From: Vagococcus allomyrinae
GTDB taxonomy: Bacteria; Bacillota; Bacilli; Lactobacillales; Vagococcaceae
Direction: 5' to 3'
Length of the DNA: 50,404 nucleotides
NCBI RefSeq assembly: GCF_017829975.1
Contig: NZ_JAEEGA010000025.1
Coordinates: 1 to 50,404 of the forward strand
The notes under the pieces are model-generated. The model saw only the letters and a list, made by a program, of their open reading frames with translations, had not been told where the DNA came from and did not search any database. Positions 26,346 to 36,270 of this stretch are shown one piece after another. Within the stretch, counting starts at the first letter, position 1, and each line of letters opens with the position of its first letter. Position numbers and translations under genes: made by a program.

Positions 26346-26819
26346 TTATTTTTTGCTATTTTTATTGCCTGTAAACGGATCATATTCCTCAAATAACGTC
26401 AGCTGATCTGCTACGTGATCTTCTTGTACTTGATTACGAATATATTCTTCTATTTGTTTTTTGTTGCGGCCAACGGTATCGACATAATAGCCACGACACC
26501 AAAACTTACGATTACCATAGCGGTACTTTAAATTCGCATGTCTATCGAAAATCATTAAACTACTTTTTCCTTTTAAGTCACCTATAAAGCCCGATACACT
26601 TAACTTTGGTGGAATACTTACTAGTAAATGAATGTGATCTCGACAGGCATTTGCTTCGAGTATTTCAACGCCTTTTCTTTCACATAAAAGTCGAATGATT
26701 TCTCCGATGCTTTTCTTGTACTTGCCATAAATGATCTGGCGACGGTATTTAGGCGCAAAAACGATATGATACTTACATTTCCATACGGTGTGTGATAAAC
26801 TTTGATTGTCCTTTTTCAT
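26346..26819 (-). CDS. tnpA: IS200/IS605 family Y1 transposase TnpA
   Basis: A 157-residue HUH single-strand transposase, full length for the IS200 group. The HUH metal site is His62 and His64 in DHIHLLV, and the likely nucleophile is Tyr126 in EEYIRNQ. Other family motifs are KYHIVFAPKYRR at the N-terminus and FWCRGYYVDTVG. The gene is intact. AGGAGG lies 9 bp before the ATG but is buried in a long hairpin with a sequence upstream, the arrangement known to keep IS200 transposase levels low. Confidence 0.95.
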   Translation of the reverse strand: MKKDNQSLSHTVWKCKYHIVFAPKYRRQIIYGKYKKSIGEIIRLLCERKGVEILEANACRDHIHLLVSIPPKLSVSGFIGDLKGKSSLMIFDRHANLKYRYGNRKFWCRGYYVDTVGRNKKQIEEYIRNQVQEDHVADQLTLFEEYDPFTGNKNSKK

Positions 26820-26826
26820 AAAGGGA

Positions 26827-26893
26827 CCTCCTTTAATGTTAATGATACGGTCGGGAAACCAATATCAGTTTAACATTTTAGGAGGCTTTTTTT
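26827..26893. promoter_or_regulatory. IS200 leader hairpin: hides the tnpA RBS and blocks read-in
   Basis: CCTCC plus TTTAATGTTAA (26827-26842) pair with TTAACATTTTA plus GGAGG (26870-26885). On the minus strand the tnpA Shine-Dalgarno lies in the stem. On the plus strand the same stem is followed by C and seven T residues, giving an intrinsic terminator against transcription entering the element from that side. Both roles are established for Salmonella IS200. Confidence 0.75.
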
Positions 26894-27001
26894 ATACCTC
26901 GCTGGAAGCTCTAAGGAACCACCCGCATAGCAGGTGGTTTTCAAAACATATAAAAAAAGTTCCATTGCTCACGCATTGAGACACCTACTGCCAGTTCATT
27001 G

Positions 27002-27523
27002 TCACATCGCCTGATTGATTTGAGACACTTCAAGCTCTGTCATCAAGCTCTCCAGTGCTAACACTGCTGGGTGATCGCTGGAATTAAGTCGTTTTAATTG
27101 GTGGACATACTGTTGAACTTTTTCCAATAATTCACTGTTAAATAATTTGATTGAAACAAAGTTGTGGCTTCCTCTAGGATATGTTGGTCTTGCTAATTCC
27201 TCACATCTAACAGCTTCTTGACCGTAGAGGTGACCTGAGTGGACTTCACAGATAGAAATAACTTCCGAGTCTAGTTTTCTCAATTCAATCCAAGCACTCA
27301 GAACATCTGGATCTTTAACAAATACAGGTGACTGTTCTTTCAGCAAGGTGGCCGCTTCCAATAAATCATGAAACCACTGATAAACCGATACGGAAAAAAC
27401 CTCTAATTCATGTTGTAAAAACACCCCGTATTCAGATTGATTAAAAATCAACTGAAAATAACCAGATTCTCCTTTAAATTTTTCCTGATCTTGATTAAAC
27501 AATTTGTAATTAATATGAAACAT
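27002..27523 (-). CDS. Protein of unknown function, possibly DUF7878-like
   Basis: A 173-residue soluble protein with a mixed alpha/beta look: an N-terminal beta-rich half (FHINYKLFNQDQEKFKGES), a WFHDLLEAATLL helix, a region ISICEVHSGHLYGQEAVRCEEL, and a C-terminal helical stretch (KVQQYVHQLKRLN). No catalytic motif was recognised; the layout recalls DUF7878-type immunity-like small proteins, but this is a weak impression. GGGAGG stands 7 bp before the ATG. Its leader holds a terminator-like hairpin. The IS200 element lies just downstream. Confidence 0.7.
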   Translation of the reverse strand: MFHINYKLFNQDQEKFKGESGYFQLIFNQSEYGVFLQHELEVFSVSVYQWFHDLLEAATLLKEQSPVFVKDPDVLSAWIELRKLDSEVISICEVHSGHLYGQEAVRCEELARPTYPRGSHNFVSIKLFNSELLEKVQQYVHQLKRLNSSDHPAVLALESLMTELEVSQINQAM

Positions 27524-27559
27524 CTTAACGCCTCCCTTGTATGACTAACTATCTCAGTT

Positions 27560-27618
27560 AAAAAAACAGATCAGCCTTTCTGAACGATCAAAAGACGTGA
27601 TCTACATTTTCTATTATA
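27560..27618 (-). promoter_or_regulatory. Promoter and terminator-like leader of the 27002 gene
   Basis: On the minus strand an extended -10 TGCTATAAT (TATAAT at 27613-27618) is followed within about 15 nt by AGATCA and TGATCT (27568-27603), which can pair, then by seven T residues (27560-27566). The coding sequence begins 37 bp further on. The stem is only 6 bp, so attenuation is a suggestion, not a firm call. Confidence 0.4.
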
Positions 27619-27698
27619 GCAAATATAAGGGAGGTTTATTAAACGAATGTCATATTTTATAAAAAAATATTTAGGTCGCATTCACAGTCGTTCACACT

Positions 27699-28367
27699 TT
27701 ATGTCAACTCACCGCCATGAAAAAACAATTCAAAGACTTTTTCTTGTTCGTAAAAGATCACTTCACTGCCTTGAAACCACTTAAAATCACCTTGATTTTG
27801 ACATTGGTAATAGTATTTCCCTTGGTGATAGTGATTAGGTCCTCTGAAGGGTCGATTACTAGGGACTTGACCTAAAGCTTCTTTTAAAAATGAGGACGAA
27901 AAACGCTGGCTTAAGACGTTGCCAGCATAGGACAAGGACCAAATTGGTTGCTGTTGATGATAAACCACTTCTTCTCCCACAAATAGTTCATTTCCAAGAT
28001 AACTATCGTGGTAACTATAGTCGTCTAATTGATAACGGTAGTCCTTTGACCCTTGCCGTAGAGTTAAGCTTTCTGGTTGCCCATTGACCGCATATGTCTG
28101 TAATTTAGCTGAATGAACAAAGGCTTGGCAAAGATCCATGTCTTGTTTATCAGCTAGCTCTTGACCACCACAAGCTTCTTCTTTCACTAAGGAATCAATC
28201 GTCACCTTAAACAGCTCACTCATTTTGATCAAGTTTAATATATCTGGAAAAACAAACCCGCTTTCCCATTTAGTTACAGCTTGTCTCGTCACGTCCAACT
28301 TTTCGGCCAACTCCTCTTGGGATATGCCAGTTGCTTTTCTTAAGCTCCTTATTTTCTCATTAAACAT
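27699..28367 (-). CDS. XRE-family regulator with C-terminal DUF5680 domain
   Basis: A 222-residue transcription factor. Residues 1-62 form a Cro/C1-type helix-turn-helix (ISQEELAEKLDVTRQAVTKW). The rest is a DUF5680 domain: DYSYHDSYLGNELFVGEEVV, PIWSLSYAGNV, FLKEALGQVP, RPFRGPNHY and VFELFFHGGELT match its conserved string of motifs. Such proteins are common in Firmicutes, with unknown ligands; the C-terminal domain may bind a small molecule. AGGAGG lies 6 bp before the ATG. It is separated from the his operon by a terminator and about 320 bp that otherwise hold only repeat-like sequence. Confidence 0.88.
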   Translation of the reverse strand: MFNEKIRSLRKATGISQEELAEKLDVTRQAVTKWESGFVFPDILNLIKMSELFKVTIDSLVKEEACGGQELADKQDMDLCQAFVHSAKLQTYAVNGQPESLTLRQGSKDYRYQLDDYSYHDSYLGNELFVGEEVVYHQQQPIWSLSYAGNVLSQRFSSSFLKEALGQVPSNRPFRGPNHYHQGKYYYQCQNQGDFKWFQGSEVIFYEQEKVFELFFHGGELT

Positions 28368-28525
28368 TGACTGCCTCCTTGTGCGATATTGGTGTTCTTT
28401 GTTGATTTAAGTGTAGATGATCCCCGGGAGTTAAACAAGCACTTGTCAGCGTCATTTTTGACACCTTGTCTTTGCAGATCTCTTAGTTTGGTTTAGCCAT
28501 GGACATCCGTCATTGCGGTAAGCAC

Positions 28526-28551
28526 AAAAAGAGTGAGAAATATTCTCACTC
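28526..28551 (-). terminator. Terminator of the histidine operon
   Basis: GAGTGAGAA (28531-28539) pairs perfectly with TTCTCACTC (28543-28551), and on the minus strand TTTTTG follows. It is about 140 bp past the hisC stop codon. Confidence 0.75.
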
Positions 28552-28579
28552 CATTCACCACTAGTTCCGATTCAATAAT

Positions 28580-28647
28580 CACTACGCAAAGCTGCGATCT
28601 CAACAAATTCAAAGTGAAGACGATCAGTCCTTATGTCGACAAGCCAA
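28580..28647 (+). repeat. Diverged relative of the 22181-22246 leader sequence
   Basis: CACTACGCAAAGCTGCGATC starts here; CACTACACAAAGTTTCGATC starts at 22181. Both continue with CTCA.CAAAT and end in AAGCCAA after 66-68 bp, roughly 70% alike by eye. In the leader of the two-component operon this sequence separates the two halves of the 65-bp element. Here the flanking halves are missing, and it lies between the his terminator and the hisC stop codon. It is probably a decayed dispersed repeat. Confidence 0.5.
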
Positions 28648-28687
28648 GGGAACAATCTGTTCGGATTATGTTACGGGAGGGATCTAT

Positions 28688-29761
28688 TTATAATAATTTA
28701 ACCAAATGGTCTCTTAATTGCTGATTGTCTTCTTTGTGACCAATGGTAATCCGTAACCAGCCTGTTCGCAAACCAGCTCTGATGATAAAGCCATCTTCTA
28801 GCAATTTTTTAGCAATTAACTGACTATCTTGTTGGGTGTCAAAAAAGATAAAATTGGCCTGTGAGTGATAATAAGGCAACCCTTGTTCCAACATAAACGA
28901 TTCCCATTTGGCCAATTCAACTTGATTAACCGCCACGGTTTGCTCAATAAATCCCTGATCCTCTAAGGCGACAACTGCTCCTCGTTGAGCTAAACTACTC
29001 GTATTAAAAGGCGGTCTAACGATCTCAAAGGCTCGATTTAAAGCCTCGGGTATCATCGCATAACCAATTCGTAAGCCAGCTAATCCGTAGGCTTTCGAAA
29101 AGGTGCGCATGACCAATAAGTTAGAATAAGTTGACAATAAGGGCAAGCTACTGCTTTCTTTTTCGATTGTCACGTACTCTTGGTAAGCTTCATCACTGAT
29201 AACTAGAATATCTTCAGGAACTCTTGCGATAAAATTGGCAATTTCTTTCTGAGGCAGATACGTCCCTGTCGGATTATTAGGATTGCACAACCAAATAATT
29301 TTGGTCCGCTCGCTAATGGCCGTCAGCATGCCAGTCAAGTCCATCTGCCCCTTGTCATCAACTGGTACTTTGATAACCTTGGCGCCTTCGATCACTGCAT
29401 GTAGCTCGTATTGAGAAAAGGTCGGATCTGCAACAATGATCTCATCACCTGAATTAAGCAGAGAGCGGGAAATAATTTGAATCACATCATCTAAACCAGC
29501 GCCGATCAACAACTGACTTTCCTTAACACCGTGAAATTCGACTAATTTAGCTTTTAATTCCTTAGCGCCACCATCTGGATAGTATTCTAAATCTGTTAGC
29601 GCGTCTTTTAACGCGGCCTGAACCTTCTGGGACGAGCCAAAAGGATTTTCATTTGACGCCAGCTTCACCACTTTGGCAATCCCGTATTCTGCTTGGACCT
29701 CAGCCATTGGCTTACCTGGAACATAAGGGCTTAAACTAGCCAGTGTCGCTTTTTCTTTCAT
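28688..29761 (-). CDS. hisC: Histidinol-phosphate aminotransferase
   Basis: A 357-residue class I/II PLP aminotransferase that turns imidazole-acetol phosphate plus glutamate into histidinol phosphate. The Schiff-base Lys223 is in RTFSKAYGLAGLRIG; SNENPFG near the start, WLCNPNNPTGTY and the C-terminal LRITIGHKEDN (arginine that binds substrate carboxylate/phosphate) are intact. It is the last gene of the his operon, 14 bp after hisE. Related aromatic aminotransferases share the fold, but the context makes hisC secure. Confidence 0.96.
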   Translation of the reverse strand: MKEKATLASLSPYVPGKPMAEVQAEYGIAKVVKLASNENPFGSSQKVQAALKDALTDLEYYPDGGAKELKAKLVEFHGVKESQLLIGAGLDDVIQIISRSLLNSGDEIIVADPTFSQYELHAVIEGAKVIKVPVDDKGQMDLTGMLTAISERTKIIWLCNPNNPTGTYLPQKEIANFIARVPEDILVISDEAYQEYVTIEKESSSLPLLSTYSNLLVMRTFSKAYGLAGLRIGYAMIPEALNRAFEIVRPPFNTSSLAQRGAVVALEDQGFIEQTVAVNQVELAKWESFMLEQGLPYYHSQANFIFFDTQQDSQLIAKKLLEDGFIIRAGLRTGWLRITIGHKEDNQQLRDHLVKLL

Positions 29762-29775
29762 GCCTTTGCTCCTCT

Positions 29776-30096
29776 CTATAACTCCGTAATTTCAGCTCGA
29801 TCTTGCGTTTTGCTTATCTTGCCTTGACGGCTTGTTAATTCAACTTCAAGCTCACTTAAGCTAATCCCTTGCTCAACTAATAAAACCGTCAAATGATACA
29901 CTAAATCGGCGCTCTCAGCAATTAATTCTTCCCGATTGCGATTTTTGGCCGCAATCACCACTTCCGTCGCCTCTTCGCCAACTTTTTTCAAGATTTTATC
30001 CAGACCTTTAGAAAATAAATAAGTCGTGTAAGAGCCTTCTTTAGGCGTCTTTTGTCGCATGACAATCTCATGATACAGTTCATTTATACTATTCAT
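29776..30096 (-). CDS. hisE: Phosphoribosyl-ATP pyrophosphatase
   Basis: A 106-residue all-alpha MazG-like enzyme for step 2 of histidine synthesis (PR-ATP to PR-AMP). Motifs [32 protein letters not shown] and ESADLVYHL carry the metal-binding glutamates and aspartate. The frame is open further upstream inside hisI, but the ATG at 30096 fits the family start ([12 protein letters not shown]) and has GGGAGG 9 bp before it. It overlaps the hisI stop by 8 bp. Separate HisE and HisI, rather than a HisIE fusion, is one of two common arrangements. Confidence 0.94.
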   Translation of the reverse strand: MNSINELYHEIVMRQKTPKEGSYTTYLFSKGLDKILKKVGEEATEVVIAAKNRNREELIAESADLVYHLTVLLVEQGISLSELEVELTSRQGKISKTQDRAEITEL

Positions 30097-30415
30097 GACC
30101 CTCAACCTCCCTGATTTTCTGAACAAAACAACTACGGGCCCCAGTATGACAAGCAACACCCTTTTGATCAACCGCAATCAACAAGGTATCTCGATCACAA
30201 TCCAGTTGAATTCGCTTGACTGTTTGAATATGGCCACTAGTAGCCCCTTTATGCCACAGTTCCTGACGAGAACGGGAATAAAACCAAGTTTCATTGGTTG
30301 CCAGTGTTTGCTGGTAACTTTCTTCGTTCATATAAGCTAGCATCAGCACATCTTTTGTTTGCTCATCGACAATGATGGCTGGGACTAAGCCTTTGGAAAA
30401 ATCTGGTGTTACCAT
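30089..30415 (-). CDS. hisI: Phosphoribosyl-AMP cyclohydrolase
   Basis: A 108-residue enzyme for step 3, opening the adenine ring of PR-AMP. The zinc and magnesium ligands are in [11 protein letters not shown] and [10 protein letters not shown]. The N-terminal block [17 protein letters not shown] and [16 protein letters not shown] also fit. It overlaps hisF upstream by 7 bp and hisE downstream by 8 bp, indicating translational coupling. Confidence 0.95.
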   Translation of the reverse strand: MVTPDFSKGLVPAIIVDEQTKDVLMLAYMNEESYQQTLATNETWFYSRSRQELWHKGATSGHIQTVKRIQLDCDRDTLLIAVDQKGVACHTGARSCFVQKIREVEGHE

Positions 30416-31170
30416 CGAACCGCCACCCCTTCTGTTTTTAATTCTCGCTTAATATCCGCGATTGCCAACTCGCCATAATGAAAAATAGAGGCTGCTAGTG
30501 CCGCAGAGGCCTCTGTTTGCTGAAAGACGTCAATCATATGCTGAGCGTTGCCGCAGCCACCTGAGGCAATCACAGGCACCGTAACCGCCTCTGCCACCGC
30601 CTTGGTTAAGACCAAATCATAACCGTCCTTGGTTCCGTCACCATCCATACTAGTCAATAAAATTTCACCTGCGCCCAAAGCCACTGCTTGTTTTGCCCAA
30701 GCAATGACGTCTAAGCCTGTATCAACACGCCCGCCGTGACTAAAGACGTGCCAGCTTTGACTAGCGACATCATATTTGCTGTCGATGGCCACGACGATAC
30801 ACTGATTGCCAAATTTTTCGGCCCCTTCTTGAATCAACGCCGGGCGCTTCAAGGCCGCCGAGTTTAAGGAAATTTTATCCGCCCCTGCCCGTAACAAAGC
30901 TTGCATATCATCAACAGATTGGATACCACCACCAACAGTCAGCGGGATAAAAACTTCAGCCGCCGTTTCCCGAACCACTTCCACCATGGTTTTTCGTTCT
31001 TCAACCGTCGCTGTAATATCTAAAAACACTAATTCATCGGCCCCCGCTTCTGAATAAGCTTTGGCAATTTCAACGGGGTTACCAATATCTTGTAAATCAA
31101 CAAAATTAACGCCTTTGACCACACGACCAGCTGTCACATCCAAGCAAGGAATAATCCGTTTCGTTAACAT
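30409..31170 (-). CDS. hisF: Imidazole glycerol phosphate synthase, cyclase subunit
   Basis: A 253-residue TIM barrel that, with HisH, forms imidazole glycerol phosphate and AICAR. Catalytic Asp11 (PCLDV) and Asp130 (VAIDSK) are present, with phosphate-binding loops GGGIQSVDD and [10 protein letters not shown]. Its ATG overlaps the hisA stop by one base (TAATG). Confidence 0.96.
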   Translation of the reverse strand: MLTKRIIPCLDVTAGRVVKGVNFVDLQDIGNPVEIAKAYSEAGADELVFLDITATVEERKTMVEVVRETAAEVFIPLTVGGGIQSVDDMQALLRAGADKISLNSAALKRPALIQEGAEKFGNQCIVVAIDSKYDVASQSWHVFSHGGRVDTGLDVIAWAKQAVALGAGEILLTSMDGDGTKDGYDLVLTKAVAEAVTVPVIASGGCGNAQHMIDVFQQTEASAALAASIFHYGELAIADIKRELKTEGVAVRW

Positions 31171-31886
31171 TATTCTCCCACCTCCACCACATCTGTCATC
31201 GTCAGATTGCCATTGTATAAGGCTTTTCCGGAAATCACGCCCGCTACCCCCAGCGCCTTAACCGCTTCTAGATCCGCTCGTGAGCTAATGCCCCCTGAGG
31301 CAATCAGCTTTAACTGTGGCACCTTTTCCGCTAGCGCCCCAAGCTGTTCCAAATTTGGCCCTAATAAAGTACCATCTTTGGCAATATCTGTAAAAATAAC
31401 TGTTTCAACCCCGAGTTTTGCCATTTCAGTTGCGACGCTTAGATAATCCTGTTCAGAGACATCCAGCCAGCCGCGAGTGGCAACTAGCCCCTCTTTGGCA
31501 TCAATTCCCACAGCAATTTTATCCCCATATTGGCGGACCGCTGCTGCCACAAACGCTGGGTCTTCTACAGCCTTTGAGCCGATAATAACCCGCGAAACCC
31601 CACTTTCCAAATAGGTCGCAATCTGCTCCAACGAACGAATGCCACCGCCAACTTGAATCGGAATCTCAACCACGGTTAAGATCCCTTGAATCACCTTCAA
31701 ATTGGTTAAATCACCAGTTAAGGCTCCATCTAAATCCACGATATGTAACGCCTTTGCCCCAGCCTCAGCAAATGCTTTGGCCTGTTTTAAAGGGTCGGGA
31801 TTAACGACTGTCTCTTGAGCAAAATCACCTTGATATAAGCGGACACATTGTCCATTTTTTAAGTCTATTGCCGGATATACGATCAT
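31170..31886 (-). CDS. hisA: ProFAR isomerase
   Basis: A 238-residue TIM barrel performing the Amadori rearrangement at step 4. Catalytic Asp8 ([17 protein letters not shown]) and Asp129 (VGIDAKEG) are in place, as are the phosphate loops GGGIRSLEQ and [10 protein letters not shown]. It overlaps hisH by 4 bp and hisF by 1 bp. Confidence 0.96.
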   Translation of the reverse strand: MIVYPAIDLKNGQCVRLYQGDFAQETVVNPDPLKQAKAFAEAGAKALHIVDLDGALTGDLTNLKVIQGILTVVEIPIQVGGGIRSLEQIATYLESGVSRVIIGSKAVEDPAFVAAAVRQYGDKIAVGIDAKEGLVATRGWLDVSEQDYLSVATEMAKLGVETVIFTDIAKDGTLLGPNLEQLGALAEKVPQLKLIASGGISSRADLEAVKALGVAGVISGKALYNGNLTMTDVVEVGE

Positions 31887-32491
31887 GCTTCCACCACTTT
31901 CTTAAAGCCACTTAATAATGCCAGACCAACCTCACCACTTTTTTCAGGGTGAAATTGCATTCCGTAAACATGGTTGTTTTTAACAATCCCAGGCACATTA
32001 ACACCATAATCACTTGAACTTAACACGTACTCATTTGGGCAATCCACATAATAGGAATGAACATAATAAACAAACTCATCTTCCACCCCAGCAACTAGCG
32101 AATCCGCCCTTGTCACTTGTAGTGAATTCCACCCCATATGGGGAATTCGCAAAGCTAATTCCCTTGGAAAGGGAAGCACCTTCCCCGGAATCAAGCCTAA
32201 ACCAGCCGTCTCACCGTATTCGAGACTGTAATCAAAGAGTAATTGCATTCCCAGACAGATTCCTAAAAGGGGTGTGCCATTGGCCACGGCCTCACGAATA
32301 GGCCCAACTAACCCGCGCTCTTTTAAGGCTTCCATCGCTTTAGGAAAGGCACCAACCCCTGGTAAAACAAGCCCCTTTGCTTGCAAAATATCACTTGCTT
32401 GATCGGAAATCAGAGTCGGCATCCCAATTTTTTCAAAGGCCATGCTTAAACTACGGGTATTGCCAGTATCATAATCAACAATGACCATCAT
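31883..32491 (-). CDS. hisH: Imidazole glycerol phosphate synthase, glutamine amidotransferase subunit
   Basis: A 202-residue class I amidotransferase that supplies ammonia to HisF. Nucleophile Cys79 is in LLGICLGMQLLF and the His/Glu of the triad in YGMQFHPEKSG; PGVGAFPKAM forms the oxyanion-strand region. Two consecutive ATG codons follow the hisB stop directly, so either could be the start. Confidence 0.96.
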   Translation of the reverse strand: MMVIVDYDTGNTRSLSMAFEKIGMPTLISDQASDILQAKGLVLPGVGAFPKAMEALKERGLVGPIREAVANGTPLLGICLGMQLLFDYSLEYGETAGLGLIPGKVLPFPRELALRIPHMGWNSLQVTRADSLVAGVEDEFVYYVHSYYVDCPNEYVLSSSDYGVNVPGIVKNNHVYGMQFHPEKSGEVGLALLSGFKKVVEA

Positions 32492-33079
32492 TTACAACAC
32501 TCCCTTAGTTGAGTTGACCCCTTTAATATTAGGATTAACTTCAATCGCTTGACGCAATGCCCGGCCAAAAGCTTTAAACAAAGCCTCGATTTTATGGTGA
32601 GTGTTTTTACCGTACAACACCTTCATATGCAAATTCATCTCTGCATTAAAGGCGACTGCTTGAAAAAATTCCTCTACTAATTCGGTATCAAAGTCACCTA
32701 ATTTTGGGTTATCAAATTCCGCATCAAAAACCAAATACGAACGCCCGCTTAAATCCAAAGCAACAAACCCTAAACTTTCATCCATCGGCACGTATTCATT
32801 GCCGTATCGGTTAATGCCAGACTTATCTCCTAAGGCTTCTTTCAAACATTTGCCAAGTACGATGCCAATATCTTCTGCTGTATGATGACCATCGACTTCC
32901 AAGTCTCCATTGGCCTGACAGCTAAAACTAATCCGACTGTGTCGGGCAAATAAAGTCAACATGTGATCCAAAAAACCAATGCCGGTGGCAATTTCACAAA
33001 CAGGATCGGCCTCGTCTAATGCTAAATAAAGGGTGATGGCTGTCTCTGCCGTCGTTCTGACTAATGATCCTTCTCTCAT
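32492..33079 (-). CDS. hisB: Imidazoleglycerol-phosphate dehydratase
   Basis: A 195-residue monofunctional dehydratase (step 6). The two HHxxED-type manganese motifs are visible as [11 protein letters not shown] and [12 protein letters not shown], together with [13 protein letters not shown]. It lacks the histidinol-phosphatase domain of enteric HisB; that role is taken by the separate hisK gene. It overlaps hisD by 4 bp. Confidence 0.96.
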   Translation of the reverse strand: MREGSLVRTTAETAITLYLALDEADPVCEIATGIGFLDHMLTLFARHSRISFSCQANGDLEVDGHHTAEDIGIVLGKCLKEALGDKSGINRYGNEYVPMDESLGFVALDLSGRSYLVFDAEFDNPKLGDFDTELVEEFFQAVAFNAEMNLHMKVLYGKNTHHKIEALFKAFGRALRQAIEVNPNIKGVNSTKGVL

Positions 33080-34362
33080 TTTTTCTCCTCCTCAAATCTC
33101 ACTTGAATCGCCCGAGCGTGAGCCTCAAGCCCCTCTTCACGGGCTAAGATCATCACCTCTGTTTTTTCTGCCGCCAACGCTTCTTTCGTATAAGAAATAA
33201 AAGCCGTTCGTTTGACAAAATCCTCCACGCCGAGAGGAGAAAAGAAACGGGCGGTTCCACTTGTTGGCAACACGTGATTAGGCCCAGCTAAATAATCCCC
33301 TAAAGGTTCCGAAGCATAGGCGCCTAAAAATACAGAGCCTGCATGTTTCACCCGACTAAGATGAGCTAGCGGATCTGCCAATTGGATTTCCAGATGCTCC
33401 GGTGCAATCTGATTCATTAAGGCAAATTGACTGGTCACATCTTCCACAACGAAGATAGCTCCGTGATTGTCAAGAGCTTCACGAGCAATTGCCCCTCGAG
33501 GTAACGTCACTAACTGGCTCTCTAGCTCTTCATTAACTTTTTCTGCTATCAATTGACTGGTGGTAATTAAAATGGCTCGGGCCAACACGTCATGCTCTGC
33601 TTGAGACAGCAAGTCTGCTGCGATAAAGGCTGGATTGGCTGCCTCATCGGCCAGCACGACTACCTCTGAAGGTCCTGCGATCATGTCGATTGCCACTGTT
33701 CCAAATAAAATTTTCTTAGCCGTTGCCACATAAACATTACCTGGTCCGACTATTTTGTCGACTTTCGGAATTGTTTCTGTCCCAAAAGCTAAAGCGGCAA
33801 TTCCTTGGGCGCCACCCACTTGGTAAATTTCCTCGATGCCACAGATCTTAGCAGCGGCTAAAAGCCCTGGCGGCAAGCCTTCTGGTGAAGCCGGCGTCAC
33901 CATGACAATCCGTTTGACGCCGGCAATTTTGGCGGGCAGAGCATTCATTAGCACAGAAGAAGGATAGCGGGCAGTGCCACCAGGGACATAAATTCCCACT
34001 GTTTCAATGGGTAAAACTAATTGCCCACGAATGACACCAGCTTTTTCAGCATCCACAAACCCGCTCTGTTTTTGTTTTAGATGAAATGAGGTAATATTGG
34101 CTTTGGCCGCTTCTAGGGCCTGAACCACTTCAGGGGCTGTTTCTTGATAACCTCGCTCGATTTCCGTTAGATCCAATTTAAGTTTAGCCAAGGCCACCTG
34201 ATCAAACTGCTCCGTATAGCTAAATAACGCCTGATCCCCTTTCGCTTTGACCTCAGCAATAATCGCTTTGACACGTTCTTCAATAACGGCATCGTCCTGA
34301 CTGTCAGTTTGACGAGCCAGATGAGCGCTAAGCTCCATCAAACTTCCACTGATAATCTTCAT
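33076..34362 (-). CDS. hisD: Histidinol dehydrogenase
   Basis: A 428-residue zinc enzyme that oxidises histidinol to histidine in two NAD-dependent steps. Signatures: [20 protein letters not shown], the [12 protein letters not shown] loop, [21 protein letters not shown] (zinc ligands) and the C-terminal [11 protein letters not shown]. Full length. The ATG follows the hisG stop directly, with the ribosome-binding site in the end of hisG. Confidence 0.97.
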   Translation of the reverse strand: MKIISGSLMELSAHLARQTDSQDDAVIEERVKAIIAEVKAKGDQALFSYTEQFDQVALAKLKLDLTEIERGYQETAPEVVQALEAAKANITSFHLKQKQSGFVDAEKAGVIRGQLVLPIETVGIYVPGGTARYPSSVLMNALPAKIAGVKRIVMVTPASPEGLPPGLLAAAKICGIEEIYQVGGAQGIAALAFGTETIPKVDKIVGPGNVYVATAKKILFGTVAIDMIAGPSEVVVLADEAANPAFIAADLLSQAEHDVLARAILITTSQLIAEKVNEELESQLVTLPRGAIAREALDNHGAIFVVEDVTSQFALMNQIAPEHLEIQLADPLAHLSRVKHAGSVFLGAYASEPLGDYLAGPNHVLPTSGTARFFSPLGVEDFVKRTAFISYTKEALAAEKTEVMILAREEGLEAHARAIQVRFEEEKK

Positions 34363-35007
34363 CTAGACCCCTACTTTCTTTTGTTGAATATGGGCTTCCA
34401 GCTGATCCACTAACTGGCACACCGCTTGCTTATTTCGCTTGAGAGAGACTCGATTAACAATTAAGCGCGTTGAAATGGGCATCATTTCTTCAAAGATAAT
34501 CAAGCCATTTTCCCTTAAGGTATCGCCCGTCTCAACAATGTCGACAATGGCATCGGCTAACCCTAGTAAAGGCGCAATTTCGACGGAACCTTCTATTTTG
34601 ATGATTTCAATGTCTTCACCTTTCTCTTGAAAATAACGCGCTGCTGTGTTGGGGTATTTGGTGGCAATAATCTTGCGCCGGTAATCCGTTGTTTCATAAG
34701 AAGGGGTGGAGGCGACGCAAAACTGACACTTCCCTATTTCTAAGTCCAGCATCTCATAATGCTCATTTTCATCTTCATAAAGAACGTCACTGCCGACAAT
34801 CCCAATATCAGCCACGCCTTGTTGGACATAAGTCAACACATCGACAGCTTTGACTAAAATAAATTCATAATCATCATAGGGACTTTCAAAAACCAATTTA
34901 CGTTTTTTGTGACGTAAAAAGTCACAGTTAATGCCGATTTCTTCTAATAAATCAATGGTTTTTTGCTCAATACGGCCTTTTGTTAAGGCGATCTTTAATT
35001 TAGGCAT
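34363..35007 (-). CDS. hisG: ATP phosphoribosyltransferase, short-form catalytic subunit
   Basis: A 214-residue first-step enzyme joining ATP and PRPP. It is the short form, lacking the C-terminal regulatory domain, so it needs HisZ, encoded just upstream and overlapping by 8 bp, for activity and histidine feedback. Motifs: [25 protein letters not shown] and the PRPP loop [18 protein letters not shown]. Confidence 0.96.
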   Translation of the reverse strand: MPKLKIALTKGRIEQKTIDLLEEIGINCDFLRHKKRKLVFESPYDDYEFILVKAVDVLTYVQQGVADIGIVGSDVLYEDENEHYEMLDLEIGKCQFCVASTPSYETTDYRRKIIATKYPNTAARYFQEKGEDIEIIKIEGSVEIAPLLGLADAIVDIVETGDTLRENGLIIFEEMMPISTRLIVNRVSLKRNKQAVCQLVDQLEAHIQQKKVGV

Positions 35008-36196
35008 CGCTTCCTCCTCCTTCCATCACCTGTTCTATTACACCAGCTTGACTCACACAGAGGACTCGGGGAATATGCCACTGCCGCGCGTGATTTACGG
35101 TCTCTTCCAACTCTTGATGTAAGCTCAAACTACTATCAGGTTCTTTGGCAAGTAAAGCCTCTGCTACCTGTAAACAATCATCTTCAAAATGAATTAACGT
35201 TTGGGTGCCGCGCGGCTTACGCAGCTCTCCTTTTCGTTCTTTGATATAGATGATCCGATCCAAATAAAACACCAGACCAACCGCTGGCACCGGATCGACT
35301 GAAAATTCGGTCAATAAATTGTCATAACGGCCACCACTTAAAAAGGCATCTGGTGACTGATCGGTATACCCTTTAAACGTTATCCCTGTGTAGTATTGAA
35401 ACGCCTGAACTAACCCGATATCAACAGTTAATGGCTGTTCTGGGTACAATTGTTTTACACGTTTAATCAACGTTTCAAGCTCTTTAACGACAGCTAAAAT
35501 AGTGCCGTGGGTCGTCAGACTTGTCACTTCCTTTAGCATTTCTTCATCACCAAAAAGTCGCGGCAATCTAGATACTAGCGGATATAGCTCATGTTCTTGG
35601 TAATCAATTAAGAAGGTTTGCATGCCTGGTGAATTTTTACTTTGCAATAACCATTTAAACTGCTCTGCCTCTTTGCCCCTTAAGGCTAATTCAGCCATGA
35701 TCGTTTTAAAAATCGCCCCATGGCCTAATTCAATTTGAAAATCTGTCAAGCCACTTTTTTGTGACACCTCAATGGCATTTACTAGACATTCTGTTTCGGC
35801 TTTCAAAGAATCGTACCCGATTAATTCCATACCAGCTTGCAGCTGCTCATTGTATTCCCCTGAGTGGCCTTTATTGACGCGGAATACTTTGCCACTGTAA
35901 AAAAGTTGAACTGGTGGTATCACCCCTGTGGTACTGATTACTCTGCCAATTGGTAAGGTCATATCAGGTCGCAAGACAACAATTCGTCCTTGATCATCAA
36001 AAAAACGATACCGGGAAGTGGCTTTTTGAGCCATCCCATCAAACACCTCTTCAAACTCAATCAAGGGGGTTTCAATGCGTTGATAACCGCGCCTCTTAAA
36101 ATGGTGATTAACCAAGGTTTCAAGTTGATGGCTTAAACTGGCCTCCTTAAATAATTTGTCTTTCGTGCCATTTGGTAAGCTACGATTCCATTTCAT
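35000..36196 (-). CDS. hisZ: ATP phosphoribosyltransferase regulatory subunit
   Basis: A 398-residue paralogue of histidyl-tRNA synthetase without aminoacylation activity, forming a hetero-octamer with short HisG. It shows class II motifs ([51 protein letters not shown]), but has no anticodon-binding domain. The start at 36196 has GAGGGG 7 bp upstream; the adjoining ATG at 36199 is 4 bp away and possible. In-frame codons further upstream lack a site and would cross the promoter. First gene of the operon. Confidence 0.93.
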   Translation of the reverse strand: MKWNRSLPNGTKDKLFKEASLSHQLETLVNHHFKRRGYQRIETPLIEFEEVFDGMAQKATSRYRFFDDQGRIVVLRPDMTLPIGRVISTTGVIPPVQLFYSGKVFRVNKGHSGEYNEQLQAGMELIGYDSLKAETECLVNAIEVSQKSGLTDFQIELGHGAIFKTIMAELALRGKEAEQFKWLLQSKNSPGMQTFLIDYQEHELYPLVSRLPRLFGDEEMLKEVTSLTTHGTILAVVKELETLIKRVKQLYPEQPLTVDIGLVQAFQYYTGITFKGYTDQSPDAFLSGGRYDNLLTEFSVDPVPAVGLVFYLDRIIYIKERKGELRKPRGTQTLIHFEDDCLQVAEALLAKEPDSSLSLHQELEETVNHARQWHIPRVLCVSQAGVIEQVMEGGGSDA

Positions 36197-36270
36197 CATG
36201 TCACCCCTCATTAAACTTAGATTAAAAACATTTAAAATTAAAATGATAGAACTCACAGAATATTATGTCT

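Larger units (their letters stand above)
26206..26945 (-). mobile_element. IS200-type insertion sequence (IS200/IS605 family, no tnpB)
   Basis: A single tnpA gene flanked by the subterminal hairpins typical of the family: AAACCTCCAGT/ACTGGAGGTTT (26210-26235) at the right end and AACCACC/GGTGGTT (26917-26939) at the left end. There are no terminal inverted repeats or target duplication, as expected for a single-strand 'peel and paste' element. The total of about 740 bp suits IS200. Exact ends are estimates from the hairpins. It lies between the disrupted GNAT gene and a gene of unknown function and breaks neither. Confidence 0.85.

Noticed and set aside
28533-28724. 63-codon plus-strand frame between the XRE gene and hisC
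   Set aside because: It starts in the his terminator hairpin, runs antisense into hisC and covers a decayed repeat; no ribosome-binding site.
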